The notes under the pieces are model-generated. The model saw only the letters and a program-made list of their open reading frames with translations, had not been told where the DNA came from and made no database searches. Below are positions 1 through 10,964 of a stretch of DNA of 64,000 bases, piece by piece. Both the position numbers and the translations under genes were made by a program. This DNA is from Saccharobesus litoralis (GTDB lineage: Bacteria; Pseudomonadota; Gammaproteobacteria; Enterobacterales; Alteromonadaceae): assembly GCF_003063625.1 (NCBI RefSeq), contig NZ_CP026604.1:5496065-5560064 (forward strand), in the 5' to 3' direction. The stretch's first letter is position 1; each line of letters starts with the position of its first letter.

Positions 1-1440
1 AGCATTTAGTACATTGTGCTTAATTTTGGCTTTCTTAAGCGCATTTGACAGGCGTTCTGAACTTTCGATTGATATTGTACCAACTAACGTTGGACGACCC
101 GCTTCAACACAAGCTTTAATATCTTCTATGATAGCTTCAAACTTTTCTTCTTCGGTTAAATAAACCAAATCCGCCATATCATCACGAACCATAGGTTTAT
201 TAGTCGGCACAACAATCGTTTCTAGGCCGTAAATATGATTAAATTCAAACGCTTCTGTGTCAGCGGTCCCCGTCATACCGGCCAACTTGTCATACAAGCG
301 GAAATAGTTTTGGAAAGTGATAGAAGCTAATGTTTGGTTCTCATTTTGAATATTAACGCCTTCTTTAGCTTCAACCGCTTGGTGTAAACCTTCAGACCAA
401 CGACGCCCTTCCATTGTCCGCCCTGTATGCTCGTCAACAATAACAATCTCACCATCTTTAATAATGTAGTCAACGTCCTTTACATACAAATGGTGCGCTC
501 GCAATGCAGCATTAACATGATGAAATAATGCAATATTACTCGCCGCGTACAGTGAATCATCCGCTGCAATAATGCCTTGTTCTTTTAATATTTCTTCAAC
601 ACGCTCTTGACCACGTTCAGTTAAATGGACTTGCTTGGATTTTTCATCAACCGTGAAATCACCTGTGCTTTCAACGCCTTCTTCGTCTTCTTTGTCCTGT
701 TGCTCAAGCATAGGTACAACAACATTTAGGCGTTTATACATCTCAGAACTGTCTTCCGCTGCTCCCGAAATGATTAAAGGCGTACGCGCTTCGTCAATTA
801 AAATTGAATCAACTTCATCAACTACCGCAAAACTTAAATCACGTTGTACTCTGTCTTGTGGACTAAAGGCCATATTGTCGCGCAAATAATCAAAGCCAAA
901 CTCGTTATTGGTACCATAGGTAATATCGGCTGCATAAGCTTCGCGCTTTTGTTGCGGATCAAGACCAGGAATATTACAACCAACCGTTAAGCCTAAGAAC
1001 TCAAACAAAGGTCGACTCCAGTCAGCGTCACGCTTAGCCAGATAGTCGTTAACCGTCACTACATGCACAGATCCACTTAATGCATTTAGGTACGAAGGTA
1101 GCGTCGCCGTTAACGTTTTACCTTCACCTGTACGCATTTCTGAAATTTTACCTTGATGTAAAATCATGCCACCAAGCATTTGCACGTCGAAATGACGCAT
1201 ACCAAATACTCGTTTACTGGCTTCACGTACCACAGCAAACGCCTCAACTTGCAATTGCTCAAGTGTTTCGCCTTTGGCTAAACGTTCTCTAAATTCTGCT
1301 GTTTTCGCTTTTAGCTCGTCATCAGATAAAGCTTCAAGACTAGGCTCTAGTGCATTGATTTGATCGACGACTTTTTGCAGCTTCTTTAAAACCCGATCAT
1401 TACGACTACCAAATACCTTGGTCAAAATTTTTGTGATCAT
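1..1440 (-). CDS. secA: SecA preprotein translocase ATPase, N-terminal 480 residues (cut by window edge)
   Basis: SecA is the ATP-driven motor that pushes unfolded preproteins through SecYEG at the inner membrane. I translated the reverse strand from the ATG at 1438-1440; the frame stays open to the window edge, giving 480 of roughly 900 residues, so the C-terminal half including any zinc-binding tail is not visible. The translation contains the Walker A segment MRTGEGKT and the DEAD-box-like [15 protein letters not shown] stretch typical of SecA NBD1. An AAGG ribosome site precedes the ATG by seven bases. The gene lies 55 bp downstream of the M23 peptidase on the same strand, a position occupied in E. 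coli by secM. Identification is secure; completeness is limited only by the window. Confidence 0.97.
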   Translation of the reverse strand, partial: MITKILTKVFGSRNDRVLKKLQKVVDQINALEPSLEALSDDELKAKTAEFRERLAKGETLEQLQVEAFAVVREASKRVFGMRHFDVQMLGGMILHQGKISEMRTGEGKTLTATLPSYLNALSGSVHVVTVNDYLAKRDADWSRPLFEFLGLTVGCNIPGLDPQQKREAYAADITYGTNNEFGFDYLRDNMAFSPQDRVQRDLSFAVVDEVDSILIDEARTPLIISGAAEDSSEMYKRLNVVVPMLEQQDKEDEEGVESTGDFTVDEKSKQVHLTERGQERVEEILKEQGIIAADDSLYAASNIALFHHVNAALRAHHLYVKDVDYIIKDGEIVIVDEHTGRTMEGRRWSEGLHQAVEAKEGVNIQNENQTLASITFQNYFRLYDKLAGMTGTADTEAFEFNHIYGLETIVVPTNKPMVRDDMADLVYLTEEEKFEAIIEDIKACVEAGRPTLVGTISIESSERLSNALKKAKIKHNVLNA

Positions 1441-1495
1441 GAAATTACCTTGGAATTCACGCATCCATGGTTAGATAAGTTTCTGCGTGATTATT
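1441..1495 (-). promoter_or_regulatory. secA leader with an inverted repeat before the ribosome site
   Basis: The 55-bp gap between the M23 peptidase and secA carries the arms TCACGCA (1457-1463) and TGCGTGA (1484-1490), separated by 20 bases. In the transcript this could fold just upstream of the secA AAGG site. SecA synthesis is known to be feedback regulated through SecM in enterobacteria; no SecM-like arrest peptide is seen here, so a leader structure is possible but unproven. Confidence 0.3.
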
Positions 1496-2431
1496 TTAAT
1501 TTTTATCTCGACGGTAAACATACTTAAGCGGATCAACTTGCTTACCGTTTTTCAATACTTCGTAATGAACATGCGGCCCTGTCGAGCGACCTGTACTGCC
1601 CAATACACCAATTTGCTGGCCTTTAGTAACAACGTCACCTAACTTGACCAAAACTTTTTTATTGTGACCATAGCGAGTCCGCAACCCATCACCATGCTCT
1701 ATTTCTACTAATTGGCCAAAGCCATATCGTTTTCCAGCCCAAGTGACAACACCTGCACCAGTAGCAATTACTTTATTACCCTCTTCACCGGCAAAGTCTA
1801 TTCCTTTATGCATAGCGGGCAAACCACTAAACGGATCTTTACGCATACCATAATACGAAGACAACCAACCACTATCGATTGGCCGACCAGAAATATAACT
1901 CTGCTGATCTATATCGTGGTTACGTAGCACAGATTCAAGTAGTCCAAGCTGCCTTTCTTGCTCATCAAGGTCTTTTAATAAGCTATCAATGTCGGTAATT
2001 AAAGAATGGGGGTGTTCACTTGGCAAGTTTGCTAAAGAAACTTCACTTACCGGCCCACCTGTTGCAGGGGCTAATTCAAAATTAAACTCATCACCTTCAA
2101 GCTTCGCCTGAGCTTGAACGCCAGCACCTAACGCATTCACTCTCAGCATTTGTGACTGTAACTCACCTAATTTAAGTTTAAGTGCAGCTAATTCAATTTG
2201 GGTTTTTTCTTTTAATTGCGTGACTTGGCGCTTTTGCTCTACTAACAAACCACGCGCTTCACGAATATCTTGTAATCTATCTTTATCGGCTGAACCCAAT
2301 AACCAAGAAACAAGGTATAATACTAATAGAGCCGTTGTAAAAATAACCGATAGTAAAGCAATCCAATGGCGTCGATCTAATCGCCATTCGAGTTCGATAT
2401 TGTGTTTTTTATAATAAATCGAAAACGCCAT
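1496..2431 (-). CDS. membrane-anchored M23 (LytM-type) metallopeptidase
   Basis: A 311-residue protein with one membrane segment near residues 24-46, a coiled-coil-like stretch at about 50-95, and a C-terminal LytM/peptidase M23 domain. The zinc motif is visible as H208-x3-D212 and H287-x-H289, with a further conserved H256 in RYGHN. Family members cut peptidoglycan cross-links or, when degenerate, activate amidases; this one keeps all metal ligands and is probably an active endopeptidase facing the periplasm. ATG start with the divergent dciA only 30 bp away. It is the gene immediately upstream of secA on the same strand, which fits co-transcription. It resembles NlpD/MepM-like proteins but lacks an obvious LysM domain, so no symbol is assigned. 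Confidence 0.88.
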   Translation of the reverse strand: MAFSIYYKKHNIELEWRLDRRHWIALLSVIFTTALLVLYLVSWLLGSADKDRLQDIREARGLLVEQKRQVTQLKEKTQIELAALKLKLGELQSQMLRVNALGAGVQAQAKLEGDEFNFELAPATGGPVSEVSLANLPSEHPHSLITDIDSLLKDLDEQERQLGLLESVLRNHDIDQQSYISGRPIDSGWLSSYYGMRKDPFSGLPAMHKGIDFAGEEGNKVIATGAGVVTWAGKRYGFGQLVEIEHGDGLRTRYGHNKKVLVKLGDVVTKGQQIGVLGSTGRSTGPHVHYEVLKNGKQVDPLKYVYRRDKN

Positions 2432-2461
2432 TACTAACTATATTCTCAACACGTAAAAAAG

Positions 2462-2938
2462 ATGAAACGTCGACCGAAATCAATAGAGCAGGTATTAAAT
2501 GAAACCTGGCCAAATAGTCAATTTTCAGCCGCACAAAAAAAAGCTGATTATAACAGCCAGATTGAACGCGAGCTAGCGCTTTGCCTGCCCAAAGAATGGC
2601 AGGATAAAGTAATCGTACAAAAATATCAAAATGGGATATTACACTTAGGGTTAACGAGTGCCGGATTAAAGATGCGTTTTAACGCGATACGCTTAGATTT
2701 ACTCAGCCATTTAAGACAGTCTATACCGGATCTGGTCAGCATATCAGACAGCATAGTTGTAACAACTAGCTCACCAATAAGCAATCACAGTAAAAGTAGC
2801 TCTGCCGAATCAGCGCATCAAAAGCACCACTCTCTATCTGACAATTCGGCACAAACTCTGCTCAAAACCGCAGAGCAATTACCTGACAATCTAAAACAAG
2901 CGCTACAAGGGTTGGTAAAGGCGTCACGAAAACACTAA
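2462..2938 (+). CDS. dciA: DciA-type (DUF721) replicative helicase operator
   Basis: A 158-residue protein beginning MKRRPKSIEQVLN, with a compact alpha/beta domain in the first 105 residues including the W-x-D-x-I and L-x-L-x2-S-x2-L-x-M-x-F pattern of DUF721, followed by a polar, probably disordered Ser/His-rich linker and a short helical tail. DciA proteins load or stimulate the DnaB helicase in bacteria that lack phage-derived DnaC or DnaI. The location between lpxC and secA is common for dciA in marine gammaproteobacteria. It is the only plus-strand gene in the first 32 kb and is divergent from the M23 peptidase, so the two share a 30-bp intergenic region. Family call is from recognisable pattern rather than a search. 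Confidence 0.75.
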   Translation: MKRRPKSIEQVLNETWPNSQFSAAQKKADYNSQIERELALCLPKEWQDKVIVQKYQNGILHLGLTSAGLKMRFNAIRLDLLSHLRQSIPDLVSISDSIVVTTSSPISNHSKSSSAESAHQKHHSLSDNSAQTLLKTAEQLPDNLKQALQGLVKASRKH

Positions 2939-2973
2939 AGTAAAATAAAAGGTAATATAGGTAGGCTTGCCGA

Positions 2974-2994
2974 AGCCGAGTTTGTCACTCGGCT
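2974..2994 (+). terminator. inverted repeat after dciA, possible terminator between convergent genes
   Basis: AGCCGAGT and ACTCGGCT form a perfect 8-bp stem with a five-base loop, 35 bp after the dciA stop and 20 bp before the lpxC stop on the other strand. There is no clean T-run, so it is at best a weak bidirectional terminator. Confidence 0.4.
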
Positions 2995-3014
2995 AAGCTA
3001 TATAAATAAGCTGA

Positions 3015-3926
3015 TTAAACAGCTTGTGCAGGTAAAAATTGCAGAGGCGCTTGTGATTCTTCGGTATATTCAATCCATTGCCAAGCATCTTGGTTTTCTA
3101 CAATCGCACGTAGCAATACATTATTTAATTCATGCCCCGATTTATGCGAGCGCATCTCACCCAATATAAAGTGGCCAGTCATGAACATATCGCCGATAGC
3201 ATCTAGGATCTTGTGCATCAAAAACTCGTTGTCATAACGCAAGCCATTGGCGTTTAGCACTTGGAATTCATCCAAAACTACCGCATTGTCAAAGCTACCA
3301 CCTAATGCCAAATTCAACGAACGTAGGTATTCAAAGTCTTTCATGAATCCAAATGTTCTGGCACGGCTGACTTCGCGAATATACTCATCACTTGATAATT
3401 CAAATACACAATGCTGTTTAGTTGCCGCAATCGCAGGGTGATTAAAATCAATACCAAAATCAAGTTTAAAACCTTGGTAAGGAACAATTTCAGCCCACTT
3501 ATCATCCAGTTCAACTCGAATGGGTTTATTAATTTTAATATAACGTTTTGGAGTACTTAGCTCTTGGATCCCAGCTTCTTCTATTAAAAAGATAAATGGG
3601 CTAGCACTGCCATCAACGATAGGTACTTCATTGGCATCTAATTCAATAATGACATTATCAACACCTAAACCAGCCAAAGCTGACATTAGATGCTCAACTG
3701 TTGAAATCGCTATACCTTGCTCGTTAGTCATACAGGTACACATGCGAGTGTCTGTCACCGCGAAAGGACTAACCGGAAAGTCGACTACAGGTTCGATATC
3801 AACGCGACGAAAAACAATACCTGTATTAGCTGGAGCTGGCAGTAAGGTCATAGTTACCTTCTCACCTTTATGCAAGCCAACACCGGTCGTTTTAACGCTG
3901 TTTTTTAAAGTTCTTTGATAATTCAT
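3015..3926 (-). CDS. lpxC: UDP-3-O-acyl-N-acetylglucosamine deacetylase
   Basis: LpxC catalyses the committed zinc-dependent deacetylation in lipid A synthesis, in the cytoplasm. I chose the ATG at 3926 rather than the in-frame TTG three bases upstream; this gives 303 residues, and the zinc ligands then fall at H79, H238 and D242 with the catalytic H265, the same numbering as E. coli LpxC. The [16 protein letters not shown] start and the VDGSASPF loop are characteristic. It lies downstream of ftsZ on the same strand but is separated by 275 bp that contain a hairpin, so it probably has its own promoter as well. Its place at the end of the division cluster is the usual gammaproteobacterial arrangement. 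Confidence 0.97.
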   Translation of the reverse strand: MNYQRTLKNSVKTTGVGLHKGEKVTMTLLPAPANTGIVFRRVDIEPVVDFPVSPFAVTDTRMCTCMTNEQGIAISTVEHLMSALAGLGVDNVIIELDANEVPIVDGSASPFIFLIEEAGIQELSTPKRYIKINKPIRVELDDKWAEIVPYQGFKLDFGIDFNHPAIAATKQHCVFELSSDEYIREVSRARTFGFMKDFEYLRSLNLALGGSFDNAVVLDEFQVLNANGLRYDNEFLMHKILDAIGDMFMTGHFILGEMRSHKSGHELNNVLLRAIVENQDAWQWIEYTEESQAPLQFLPAQAV

Positions 3927-4112
3927 CAATATTTAATCTTATTTATCCAGATTAATAGAGCCCAAGGCTCGATGGTAATATTGTGTATAACTTAGTTTAC
4001 CACATTCACCATTAACACAGTAATGCTGGAACACTTCTCAAACTATAAAAAGTGGTTAAGCGTCACAGAATTCAAGATAAATAACCATTTACCTTTAAAT
4101 TCACCACTAAAG

Positions 4113-4155
4113 TTCTCCAACGGAGAAACCCGCGTATGGCTAAGCCATACACGGG
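4113..4155 (-). terminator. hairpins downstream of ftsZ
   Basis: On the minus strand, 45 bp after the ftsZ stop, CCCGTGTATGGC pairs with GCCATACGCGGG across a TTA loop with one mismatch, and is followed by TTT. Directly after it a second perfect stem TTCTCC/GGAGAA occurs. Position and stem strength suggest termination or attenuation between ftsZ and lpxC; the T-run is short. Confidence 0.5.
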
Positions 4156-4200
4156 AAAGTAGTAAGTAGATTGTGATTGTTAGGCAATCAGCCTTGCAGA

Positions 4201-5385
4201 TTAATCTGCTTGTTTACGTAAAAACGCAGGTACGTCCAAATAATCTAAACTTTGCTGTTGTCCTGGTTGAGACGCTGGTGTTGATGCAGCAACAGGATCC
4301 GCCACGCGAGATTCCAAATTCGCATTCATATCAACAGCAGCCGAACCCACATTAGCCACTCTAGGGACAGAAACAGGTTCAATTGCAGGTTTACTTGGTG
4401 ATACCAAAGAAATATCAGGCTTACGATCGCCAATACCTGTCGCAACCACAGTAACGCGTAATTCTTCACTCATTTCAGGATCGATAACAGCACCAACGAC
4501 AACCGTAGCATTTTCAGATGCAAAGGCTTTTACTGCATTACCAACCGTTTCAAATTCTTCAATGCTAATATCCATGCCCGCAGTGATATTAACTAGGATG
4601 CCTCGCGCGCCGGCTAAATCAACGTCTTCTAATAAAGGAGATGAGATTGCCATTTCAGCCGCTTCTTCTGCACGGTCTTCACCTTTAGCGACACCTGTAC
4701 CCATCATTGCGGTACCCATTTCCGACATCACTGTACGTACGTCGGCAAAGTCAACGTTAATTAAACCTGGGCGAGTAATGAGCTCGGCAATACCTTGCAC
4801 CGCACCAAATAACACGTCATTGGCTGCCTTAAATGCATCCAACAAAGAAGTGCCTTTACCTAACACTTTCAATAACTTGTCATTAGGGATTGTGATTAAC
4901 GAATCAACACTTGCCGCTAACGCATCAATACCTTGATCGGCATAAGCCATACGCTTACGACCTTCAAATGGGAATGGTTTAGTTACAACAGCAACCGTCA
5001 AAATACCCATTTCTCGCGCGACTTCGGCAACGACAGGTGCTGCACCCGTACCCGTACCACCGCCCATACCTGCGGCAATAAAAATCATGTCTGCGCCATT
5101 GATCACATCGCGGATCGCGTCACGATCCTCTTCTGCACTTTGACGACCGATTTCAGGGTTAGCACCTGCACCTAAACCTTTAGTCACATCACGACCTAAA
5201 ACAATCTTGTTTTCAGGCGCTAACTGTGAATTTCTTAAGGCTTGCGCGTCCGTATTTGCGGTTAAAAACTCGACACCTTCAATGGTGTGTTCAACCATAT
5301 GCTCAATGGCGTTACCGCCACCTCCACCGACACCAATAACTTTGATGACAGCTTCATCAGCTTGCTCACTCATTAAATCAAACAT
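4201..5385 (-). CDS. ftsZ: cell division GTPase FtsZ
   Basis: FtsZ is the tubulin-like GTPase that forms the Z ring. The frame opens at a GTG (5397), but the ATG at 5385 has a GGAG site eight bases upstream and gives the normal N-terminus MFDLMSEQ, so I start there (394 residues). The tubulin signature GGGTGTG is at residues 108-114, the T7-loop region follows, and the C-terminus ends [16 protein letters not shown], the conserved peptide that docks onto FtsA and ZipA. The linker between the GTPase domain and this peptide is Pro/Ser/Val-rich, as expected. It follows ftsA after 95 bp, enough for an internal promoter. Confidence 0.98.
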   Translation of the reverse strand: MFDLMSEQADEAVIKVIGVGGGGGNAIEHMVEHTIEGVEFLTANTDAQALRNSQLAPENKIVLGRDVTKGLGAGANPEIGRQSAEEDRDAIRDVINGADMIFIAAGMGGGTGTGAAPVVAEVAREMGILTVAVVTKPFPFEGRKRMAYADQGIDALAASVDSLITIPNDKLLKVLGKGTSLLDAFKAANDVLFGAVQGIAELITRPGLINVDFADVRTVMSEMGTAMMGTGVAKGEDRAEEAAEMAISSPLLEDVDLAGARGILVNITAGMDISIEEFETVGNAVKAFASENATVVVGAVIDPEMSEELRVTVVATGIGDRKPDISLVSPSKPAIEPVSVPRVANVGSAAVDMNANLESRVADPVAASTPASQPGQQQSLDYLDVPAFLRKQAD

Positions 5386-5480
5386 GACTCTCTCCACTTA
5401 CTTACTTTTTTATGTTTATTCCCAAAACGAAATTTCCAAATTTAGCTTCCACGCTTGTCACCCCAAGGCAACAACCGCGA

Positions 5481-6713
5481 CTAAAACTCACCTTTAAACC
5501 AGCTATGAATGCGTTGCCACAAGCCAGCCGAGCTATCTTCAACTCGGTTGGCATACTGGTTATTTATTTGATCTTTACCGTAATGCAACAAACCGATAGC
5601 CGTTGCATAACTCGGATCATCTACATACTCAGTTAACCCTTTAAGATTAACTGGGCTACCTAAACGAACCGGCATTTGAAATAAGTCTTCGGCAAACTCG
5701 ACAGCACCTTCCATTTTGGCCGTGCCACCGGTCAAAACGATCCCTGCTGCTATTTTATCTTCTAAGCCGCTTTTACTGATCTCTTCGCGAACCAACTCAA
5801 ATAACTCTTGGTATCTAGGTTCGACAACTTCTGCCAAAGTGTGGCGCGACATAGAACGCGCTGGTCGCCCACCTACGCTAGGCACTTCAATACTTTCTTC
5901 TATGCTAACCATGTGGCGCATTGCGCAAGCGTATTGCACCTTTAATTGCTCCGCATGACTCATCGGCGTACGGAAAATTTGCGCAATATCTTTAGTGACT
6001 TGATTACCCGCAACGGCAATAACCGCGTTATGTCGTATAGCACCATCCACATAGATAACTAAATCAATAGTGCCGGCTCCAACATCAACAACAGCAACCC
6101 CAAGCTCTTTCTCGTCATCTGTTAGCACTGAATCACTGGACGCAATTGCCGAGAACACCAAATCATCAACGCGTAACCCGCAACGTTCAGCACACTTAAC
6201 AATATTTTTTGACATGTCGTCAGCACAGGTCACTAAATGCACTTTAGCTTCTAAGCGCACGCCCGACATACCAATTGGGCTTTTAATCCCTTCTTGAATA
6301 TCAACACTGTAATCTTGAGGCAAAACATGTAGTACCCGACGTTCAGCTGGCAAATGCACTGACTTGGCGGTATGGATCACGTTATCCACATCATCTTGTG
6401 TCACTTCATGCTCACTGATCGGCACCATGCCATTTTCATTTTGGCACTGGATATGTCGACCCGATATCGCGATATAAACCGACGATATTTGGCAGCCTGA
6501 CATCAGTTCAGCTTCTTCAACAGCTCGCTGAATCGATTGAATAACTAGGTTAATGTCATTCACACCACCTTTATCCATACCTCGCGATGCATGACTACCG
6601 ACACCCACGACACTCACCGCACCGTCTGGTAAAACTTCACCAACGACAGCGACGACTTTCGCTGTGCCTATGTCCAATCCCACTATTAAATTTCTGTCCG
6701 TCACCTTAGACAT
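5481..6713 (-). CDS. ftsA: cell division actin-like protein FtsA
   Basis: FtsA tethers FtsZ to the inner membrane and recruits later divisome proteins. The ATG at 6713 lies two bases after the ftsQ stop; a TTG six bases upstream opens the frame but is unlikely. The product is 410 residues. Actin-family nucleotide-binding pieces are visible: LIVGLDIGTAKV near the start, VVDVGAGTIDLVIY in the middle and IVLTGGTAKMEG near residue 330. The C-terminus LWQRIHSWFKGEF is the amphipathic membrane-targeting helix. Near-contact with ftsQ indicates translational coupling. Confidence 0.97.
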   Translation of the reverse strand: MSKVTDRNLIVGLDIGTAKVVAVVGEVLPDGAVSVVGVGSHASRGMDKGGVNDINLVIQSIQRAVEEAELMSGCQISSVYIAISGRHIQCQNENGMVPISEHEVTQDDVDNVIHTAKSVHLPAERRVLHVLPQDYSVDIQEGIKSPIGMSGVRLEAKVHLVTCADDMSKNIVKCAERCGLRVDDLVFSAIASSDSVLTDDEKELGVAVVDVGAGTIDLVIYVDGAIRHNAVIAVAGNQVTKDIAQIFRTPMSHAEQLKVQYACAMRHMVSIEESIEVPSVGGRPARSMSRHTLAEVVEPRYQELFELVREEISKSGLEDKIAAGIVLTGGTAKMEGAVEFAEDLFQMPVRLGSPVNLKGLTEYVDDPSYATAIGLLHYGKDQINNQYANRVEDSSAGLWQRIHSWFKGEF

Positions 6714-6715
6714 AA

Positions 6716-7498
6716 TCAACTCTGATCTTCATTATTCTGTTTTAATCCAACCGCAAACCCAGTGTCATAACGCAAGTCGACATAATCTAAATTATGCGCC
6801 CGCTTCAACTGCGGGTAATGTTGCAAAAATCGCTGACTTCTATTAAGCCAATCTTCTCGTCCTAAATTAAGCTTAACCCCGTCTTTTAGCGTTATTTGCA
6901 GAGCATGCCGTTCAGACAGCGACATTTCGTTAATGGTTACGTGATACAAAGCCATTAACTCACTTAACTTTTGATAGGTTTCTAATACTTGATTTTCGTC
7001 CCCTTCTGGGCCAAATAACCAAGCTAACTCTCGTTGTAACCTATCCGTATCTGCTTGAAATACATCACCATATTCATTTAACAAAAAATCCCCGTTCCAA
7101 TGTACTTGTGGATTTTGCTCTGTAATGTAAATTTTCAATCTATTCGGCCACTCTTTGCGTACCGATACGCTGTATATCCAATCCAGCGCTTCTAATTGCT
7201 GCTGCGCTTTATCGACATTTAATGCAAAAAAACTTTGACTCATTTGCAACTCTAACGCTTGCAACACATCTTGCTTAGTCAAATAGTCTTGCTGCCCTTG
7301 AACGACGATTTGCTTAACCGGTAAGCGATTTTCATCAACCAGCCATTCACTGACATATTCAATTAACCACAGTGAGCCAATCAGTACCCAAAAGAAAAAC
7401 ACTAAACCAGCCCAAAACGGCCAACCGGCTTGCTCAATTTGTTGCCGCAACTCAGGCATTTTGGGCTTTTGAGTCGCTTGTGTTTTTTCTACGCCCAT
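6716..7498 (-). CDS. ftsQ: cell division protein FtsQ (DivIB)
   Basis: A 260-residue bitopic membrane protein: a cytoplasmic tail of about 25 residues, a membrane segment near 29-50 (FWAGLVFFFWVLIGSLWLI), then a POTRA-like domain starting at the PVKQIVVQG strand and a beta-rich FtsQ domain. FtsQ links the early FtsA/FtsZ ring to FtsL/FtsB and the septal synthases through its periplasmic domain. ATG start; 15 bp after ddlB and 2 bp before ftsA. The sequence is divergent, as FtsQ usually is, so position in the cluster is a major part of the identification. Confidence 0.93.
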   Translation of the reverse strand: MGVEKTQATQKPKMPELRQQIEQAGWPFWAGLVFFFWVLIGSLWLIEYVSEWLVDENRLPVKQIVVQGQQDYLTKQDVLQALELQMSQSFFALNVDKAQQQLEALDWIYSVSVRKEWPNRLKIYITEQNPQVHWNGDFLLNEYGDVFQADTDRLQRELAWLFGPEGDENQVLETYQKLSELMALYHVTINEMSLSERHALQITLKDGVKLNLGREDWLNRSQRFLQHYPQLKRAHNLDYVDLRYDTGFAVGLKQNNEDQS

Positions 7499-7513
7499 TA
7501 CGCAAAGCCTGCG

Positions 7514-8434
7514 TTACTTCGCCGAATCTAATATTCGACAAACAAGCTCAGCGAAGTCGATACCTTTAGCTTTCGCCGCCATAGGAACCAAGCTTTTTTC
7601 TGTCATCCCTGGAACCGTATTGGCTTCTAATAAATAAAACTGTCCGTCTTGATCTCGCATGACATCGACTCGCCCCCAGCCTTCCGCAGAAACCGCAGCA
7701 AACGCCTGTTTCGCCAACGCCTGAATATGTGCTTCATCCGCTTCATTTAAGCCACTCGGACAAAAGTACTGGGTAGAGTTTGCTAAATATTTAGCTTCAT
7801 AATCATAAAATTCATGCGGCGTTTGCATGCTAATACTCGGCAGCGACTCTTGCGCTAATATGGCAACTGTGTATTCAGGACCATTAATAAATTGCTCAAC
7901 TAAAATGTCACAATCGTAATCTGCGGCTTTTTCTAATGCGCTTTTTAACCCTACAGCCGTATCGGCCATACTCATGCCAATACTCGAACCTTCTTTCGCC
8001 GGCTTAATAAAAACCTTGCCATTCAAACGTTCCAGTATTGCTTGGTAATCGACACCAGCGACTTGCTCGCGCTTAACCATTACGAATTTAGCAGTTGGTA
8101 AACCTGCACTTTGCCAAACTTGTTTGGTTAAAATTTTGTCCATGCTCAATGCAGAACCCAGCACACGTGAGCCGGCATAGGGAATTTGCAAGTACTCTAA
8201 AACGCCCTGTATAACACCGTCTTCTCCACCGCGACCATGCAACGCATTAAACACACGCTCAAAACCCAGTTCTTTAAGTTTCAATGGCGATATCTGCTGA
8301 GTATCAAATAGGTGCGCATCCACACCAACACTGATTAATGCCTGATGAACCGCAGTTCCTGATTTAATTGATACGTCGCGTTCTGCTGAAGTCCCGCCAT
8401 AAAGAACAGCGACTTTGCCAAATTTTTCGCTCAT
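7514..8434 (-). CDS. ddlB: D-alanine--D-alanine ligase
   Basis: Ddl joins two D-alanines with ATP to make the dipeptide added by MurF. The 306-residue length matches the DdlB class. ATP-grasp features are seen: the N-terminal [13 protein letters not shown] substrate loop, the [15 protein letters not shown] phosphate-binding segment, EYTVAIL, and [18 protein letters not shown] near the C-terminus with the metal-binding E and N. The start overlaps the murC stop by four bases (ATGA), so translation is coupled. Confidence 0.96.
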   Translation of the reverse strand: MSEKFGKVAVLYGGTSAERDVSIKSGTAVHQALISVGVDAHLFDTQQISPLKLKELGFERVFNALHGRGGEDGVIQGVLEYLQIPYAGSRVLGSALSMDKILTKQVWQSAGLPTAKFVMVKREQVAGVDYQAILERLNGKVFIKPAKEGSSIGMSMADTAVGLKSALEKAADYDCDILVEQFINGPEYTVAILAQESLPSISMQTPHEFYDYEAKYLANSTQYFCPSGLNEADEAHIQALAKQAFAAVSAEGWGRVDVMRDQDGQFYLLEANTVPGMTEKSLVPMAAKAKGIDFAELVCRILDSAK

Positions 8435-9882
8435 GCTGATACTCCGTGTTCAAGCATAGCTTGATGTTCAAAATTCAAACTAACTAGCAATTTGGCAATG
8501 CCACCAATATTACCCGCACCTTGCGTTATCACAACATCCCCTGCACGTAAGGTTTTTGCTAAACTTGCTGGTAACATATCTGGCTTTGCAACATAAATAG
8601 GTTCAATTCCCGCGCGTTGACGTATCGAGCGACACAAAGACCGACTATCAGCCCCAGGAATAACCGCTTCGCCAGCACTGTAAACTTCAAGCAAACACAA
8701 TTCGTCAACCTGCCCCAACACATCAACAAAGTCTTCATACAAATCGCGAGTACGGGTATAACGATGAGGTTGATAAGCCATAACTAAACGACGTTCAGGA
8801 TAAGCCGCACGCAAAGATTGCAATGTAGCAGCGACCTCTGTCGGGTGATGCCCATAGTCATCAATAAAATCAATTTCACCACCTGCCACACTAAACTGGC
8901 CATGATGTTCAAAGCGACGCCCTATACCTTCAAACTTATTAAGCGCAGCCAGAATGACATCATCCGCTATCCCTTCATCACAAGCGACTGCAATAGCGGC
9001 CGTGGCATTCAATGCGTTATGACGCCCCGGCAAATTCAACTTAACCTTAATCGCCGCTTTTTGAGGCCGCAATACCGTAAACTGGGTCGCTTTACCCGCT
9101 TGGCTAAATTCGGTAATTCGATAATCCGCCAATGATGAAAATCCGTAACTTAAATAGTTACGTGCAATTTTCTGAGCCATTTCAACCACAACGTCATCGT
9201 CAAAACACAATACCGCCATGCCGTAAAAAGGTAGGTTATGCAGAAAATCAACATAAGTTGATTTCATATTTTCAAAATCGCCGTCATAGGTATCCATATG
9301 ATCCGGTTCGATATTGGTAACAACCGAGATCATGGGTTGCAGGTGCAAAAATGAAGCGTCAGATTCATCCGCTTCCGCGACCAGATAACGACTTTTACCT
9401 AATCTAGCGTTAGTGTTAGCACTGTTTAAACGCCCGCCAATAATGAATGTTGGATCCAGCTCGGCCTCTGCGAAAATACTGGCAATTAAACTAGTGGTTG
9501 TCGTTTTACCATGCGTGCCTGCCACCGCAATACCATGGCGGTAGCGCATTAATTCCGCTAACATTTCAGCACGTTGGATAACTGGTATACGATTTTGCTT
9601 AGCCGCTACCACTTCTGGGTTATCTTTTGCTACCGCACTCGAGATAACAACAACATCAGCTCGGCTAATGTTGTCTGCTTGATGACCAATCATAATGTTG
9701 GCCCCCATCGCACTTAAACGTTGGGTATTGGCACTTTGCGTAATATCAGAGCCAGAAACCTGATAGCCGTCAGTGAGTAATACTTCGGCAATACCACACA
9801 TACCCGAGCCACCTATCCCTATCATGTGGATAGATTGCACTCGGCGCATTTCTGGTATTTTAAATTCAGATACTTGACTCAC
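8431..9882 (-). CDS. murC: UDP-N-acetylmuramate--L-alanine ligase
   Basis: MurC adds the first amino acid (L-Ala) to UDP-MurNAc. The 483-residue product starts at a GTG preceded by AGG five bases upstream; no in-frame ATG fits better. It carries an N-terminal Rossmann-type segment [17 protein letters not shown], the Mur ligase ATP loop [11 protein letters not shown] around residue 121, and the YGHHPTEV motif of the C-terminal domain. Eight bases separate it from murG upstream and it overlaps ddlB downstream. Confidence 0.97.
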   Translation of the reverse strand: MSQVSEFKIPEMRRVQSIHMIGIGGSGMCGIAEVLLTDGYQVSGSDITQSANTQRLSAMGANIMIGHQADNISRADVVVISSAVAKDNPEVVAAKQNRIPVIQRAEMLAELMRYRHGIAVAGTHGKTTTTSLIASIFAEAELDPTFIIGGRLNSANTNARLGKSRYLVAEADESDASFLHLQPMISVVTNIEPDHMDTYDGDFENMKSTYVDFLHNLPFYGMAVLCFDDDVVVEMAQKIARNYLSYGFSSLADYRITEFSQAGKATQFTVLRPQKAAIKVKLNLPGRHNALNATAAIAVACDEGIADDVILAALNKFEGIGRRFEHHGQFSVAGGEIDFIDDYGHHPTEVAATLQSLRAAYPERRLVMAYQPHRYTRTRDLYEDFVDVLGQVDELCLLEVYSAGEAVIPGADSRSLCRSIRQRAGIEPIYVAKPDMLPASLAKTLRAGDVVITQGAGNIGGIAKLLVSLNFEHQAMLEHGVSA

Positions 9883-9890
9883 ATTTACCT

Positions 9891-10964
9891 CTAACTTACT
9901 AAATCTTTTACATATTGACTGACTCGAATACTCGAATCAGTGACAGCTACCTTTTGACAATTACTCGCCATCGTTGGCAATAAATTGGGTAGCTCAATTA
10001 ACTCGGTTAAATGACCGGCTAACTTACCTTCTAACAACGCCGGTTGAGGCAGTAAAATACCCGCCTCGGCGTCCACTAAAATTTGGGCATTTTTAGTTTG
10101 ATGATCATCCACCGCATGCGGCAAAGGCACTAAAATGCTTGGCATACCGGCTAAAGCCAACTCAGAAACCGTTAATGCGCCAGCGCGACATATCACCAAA
10201 TCTGCAGCTTGGTACGCGGCTGCCATATCATCAATAAACTCAACGACTTCAACCTGACTTTGCACATCAGCATAGGCTTGCTGTACCGCAGCTAAATTAC
10301 CTTTACCGGTTTGATGCACAACCGACACCATTAAGCCCTGCGACTCCAATTGTTTCACCGCTAAAGGCACCTGCTGGTTAAGCACTTGCGCCCCTAAACT
10401 GCCACCAACCACCAAAAATCGTAATTGATGCTCAGCTTGCTGCTTCTCGGTTAATTTAATCGAGCTGCGCACCGGATTACCCACAACAGGACAACCACGC
10501 TTTAAACCTTTGGTTTTGCCAAATGCCACTAAAGTGGTATTGGCAACCTTACTTAATAAACGATTAGTTAAACCCGCCGCGGCATTTTGCTCGTGGATCA
10601 GCAAAGGTTTAGCCAATATTTTTGCGGCAATACCGCCCGGCATTGCGGCATAACCACCAAAACCAAGAACAACGTCCGCCTTGCGTTTTGATAAAATGCG
10701 TAATGCTTGGCAAATCGCCTGTAACACCATAAATGGCGTCAGCAGCTTGCGAATAAATCCCTTATTGCGCACACCTTTTATTTCAATAAAATCAATTTCA
10801 ATACCTTGTTTAGGAACCAGTTGCGCTTCCATACGATCAGCCGTACCTAACCAAGAAACGGTCCAGCCTTGCGCGATTAATTGCTCTGCAACCGCTAAAC
10901 CAGGAAAAATATGACCACCAGTGCCGCCAGCCATCACCACAGCATGTTTAACTTTATTCGTCAT
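9891..10964 (-). CDS. murG: undecaprenyl-PP-MurNAc-pentapeptide GlcNAc transferase
   Basis: MurG transfers GlcNAc onto lipid I to make lipid II on the cytoplasmic face of the inner membrane. Two start codons are possible; the ATG at 10970 lies one base from the AGGAG site whereas the one at 10964 lies seven bases away, so I use 10964 (357 residues). The G-loop [10 protein letters not shown] near residue 13 and the second glycine-rich loop [10 protein letters not shown] are clear, as is the [15 protein letters not shown] nucleotide-sugar segment. It overlaps the ftsW 3' end by 11 bp. Confidence 0.96.
   Translation of the reverse strand: MTNKVKHAVVMAGGTGGHIFPGLAVAEQLIAQGWTVSWLGTADRMEAQLVPKQGIEIDFIEIKGVRNKGFIRKLLTPFMVLQAICQALRILSKRKADVVLGFGGYAAMPGGIAAKILAKPLLIHEQNAAAGLTNRLLSKVANTTLVAFGKTKGLKRGCPVVGNPVRSSIKLTEKQQAEHQLRFLVVGGSLGAQVLNQQVPLAVKQLESQGLMVSVVHQTGKGNLAAVQQAYADVQSQVEVVEFIDDMAAAYQAADLVICRAGALTVSELALAGMPSILVPLPHAVDDHQTKNAQILVDAEAGILLPQPALLEGKLAGHLTELIELPNLLPTMASNCQKVAVTDSSIRVSQYVKDLVS

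Noticed and set aside
1496-2431. SecM-like arrest peptide in the gene before secA
   Set aside because: The C-terminus (VDPLKYVYRRDKN) has no F-x4-W-I...GIRAGP-type pattern; the protein is a complete LytM peptidase.
4562-4936. 124-codon plus-strand open frame inside ftsZ
   Set aside because: Antisense shadow of a highly conserved gene; low-complexity Ser/Ala/Pro translation is typical of such shadows.
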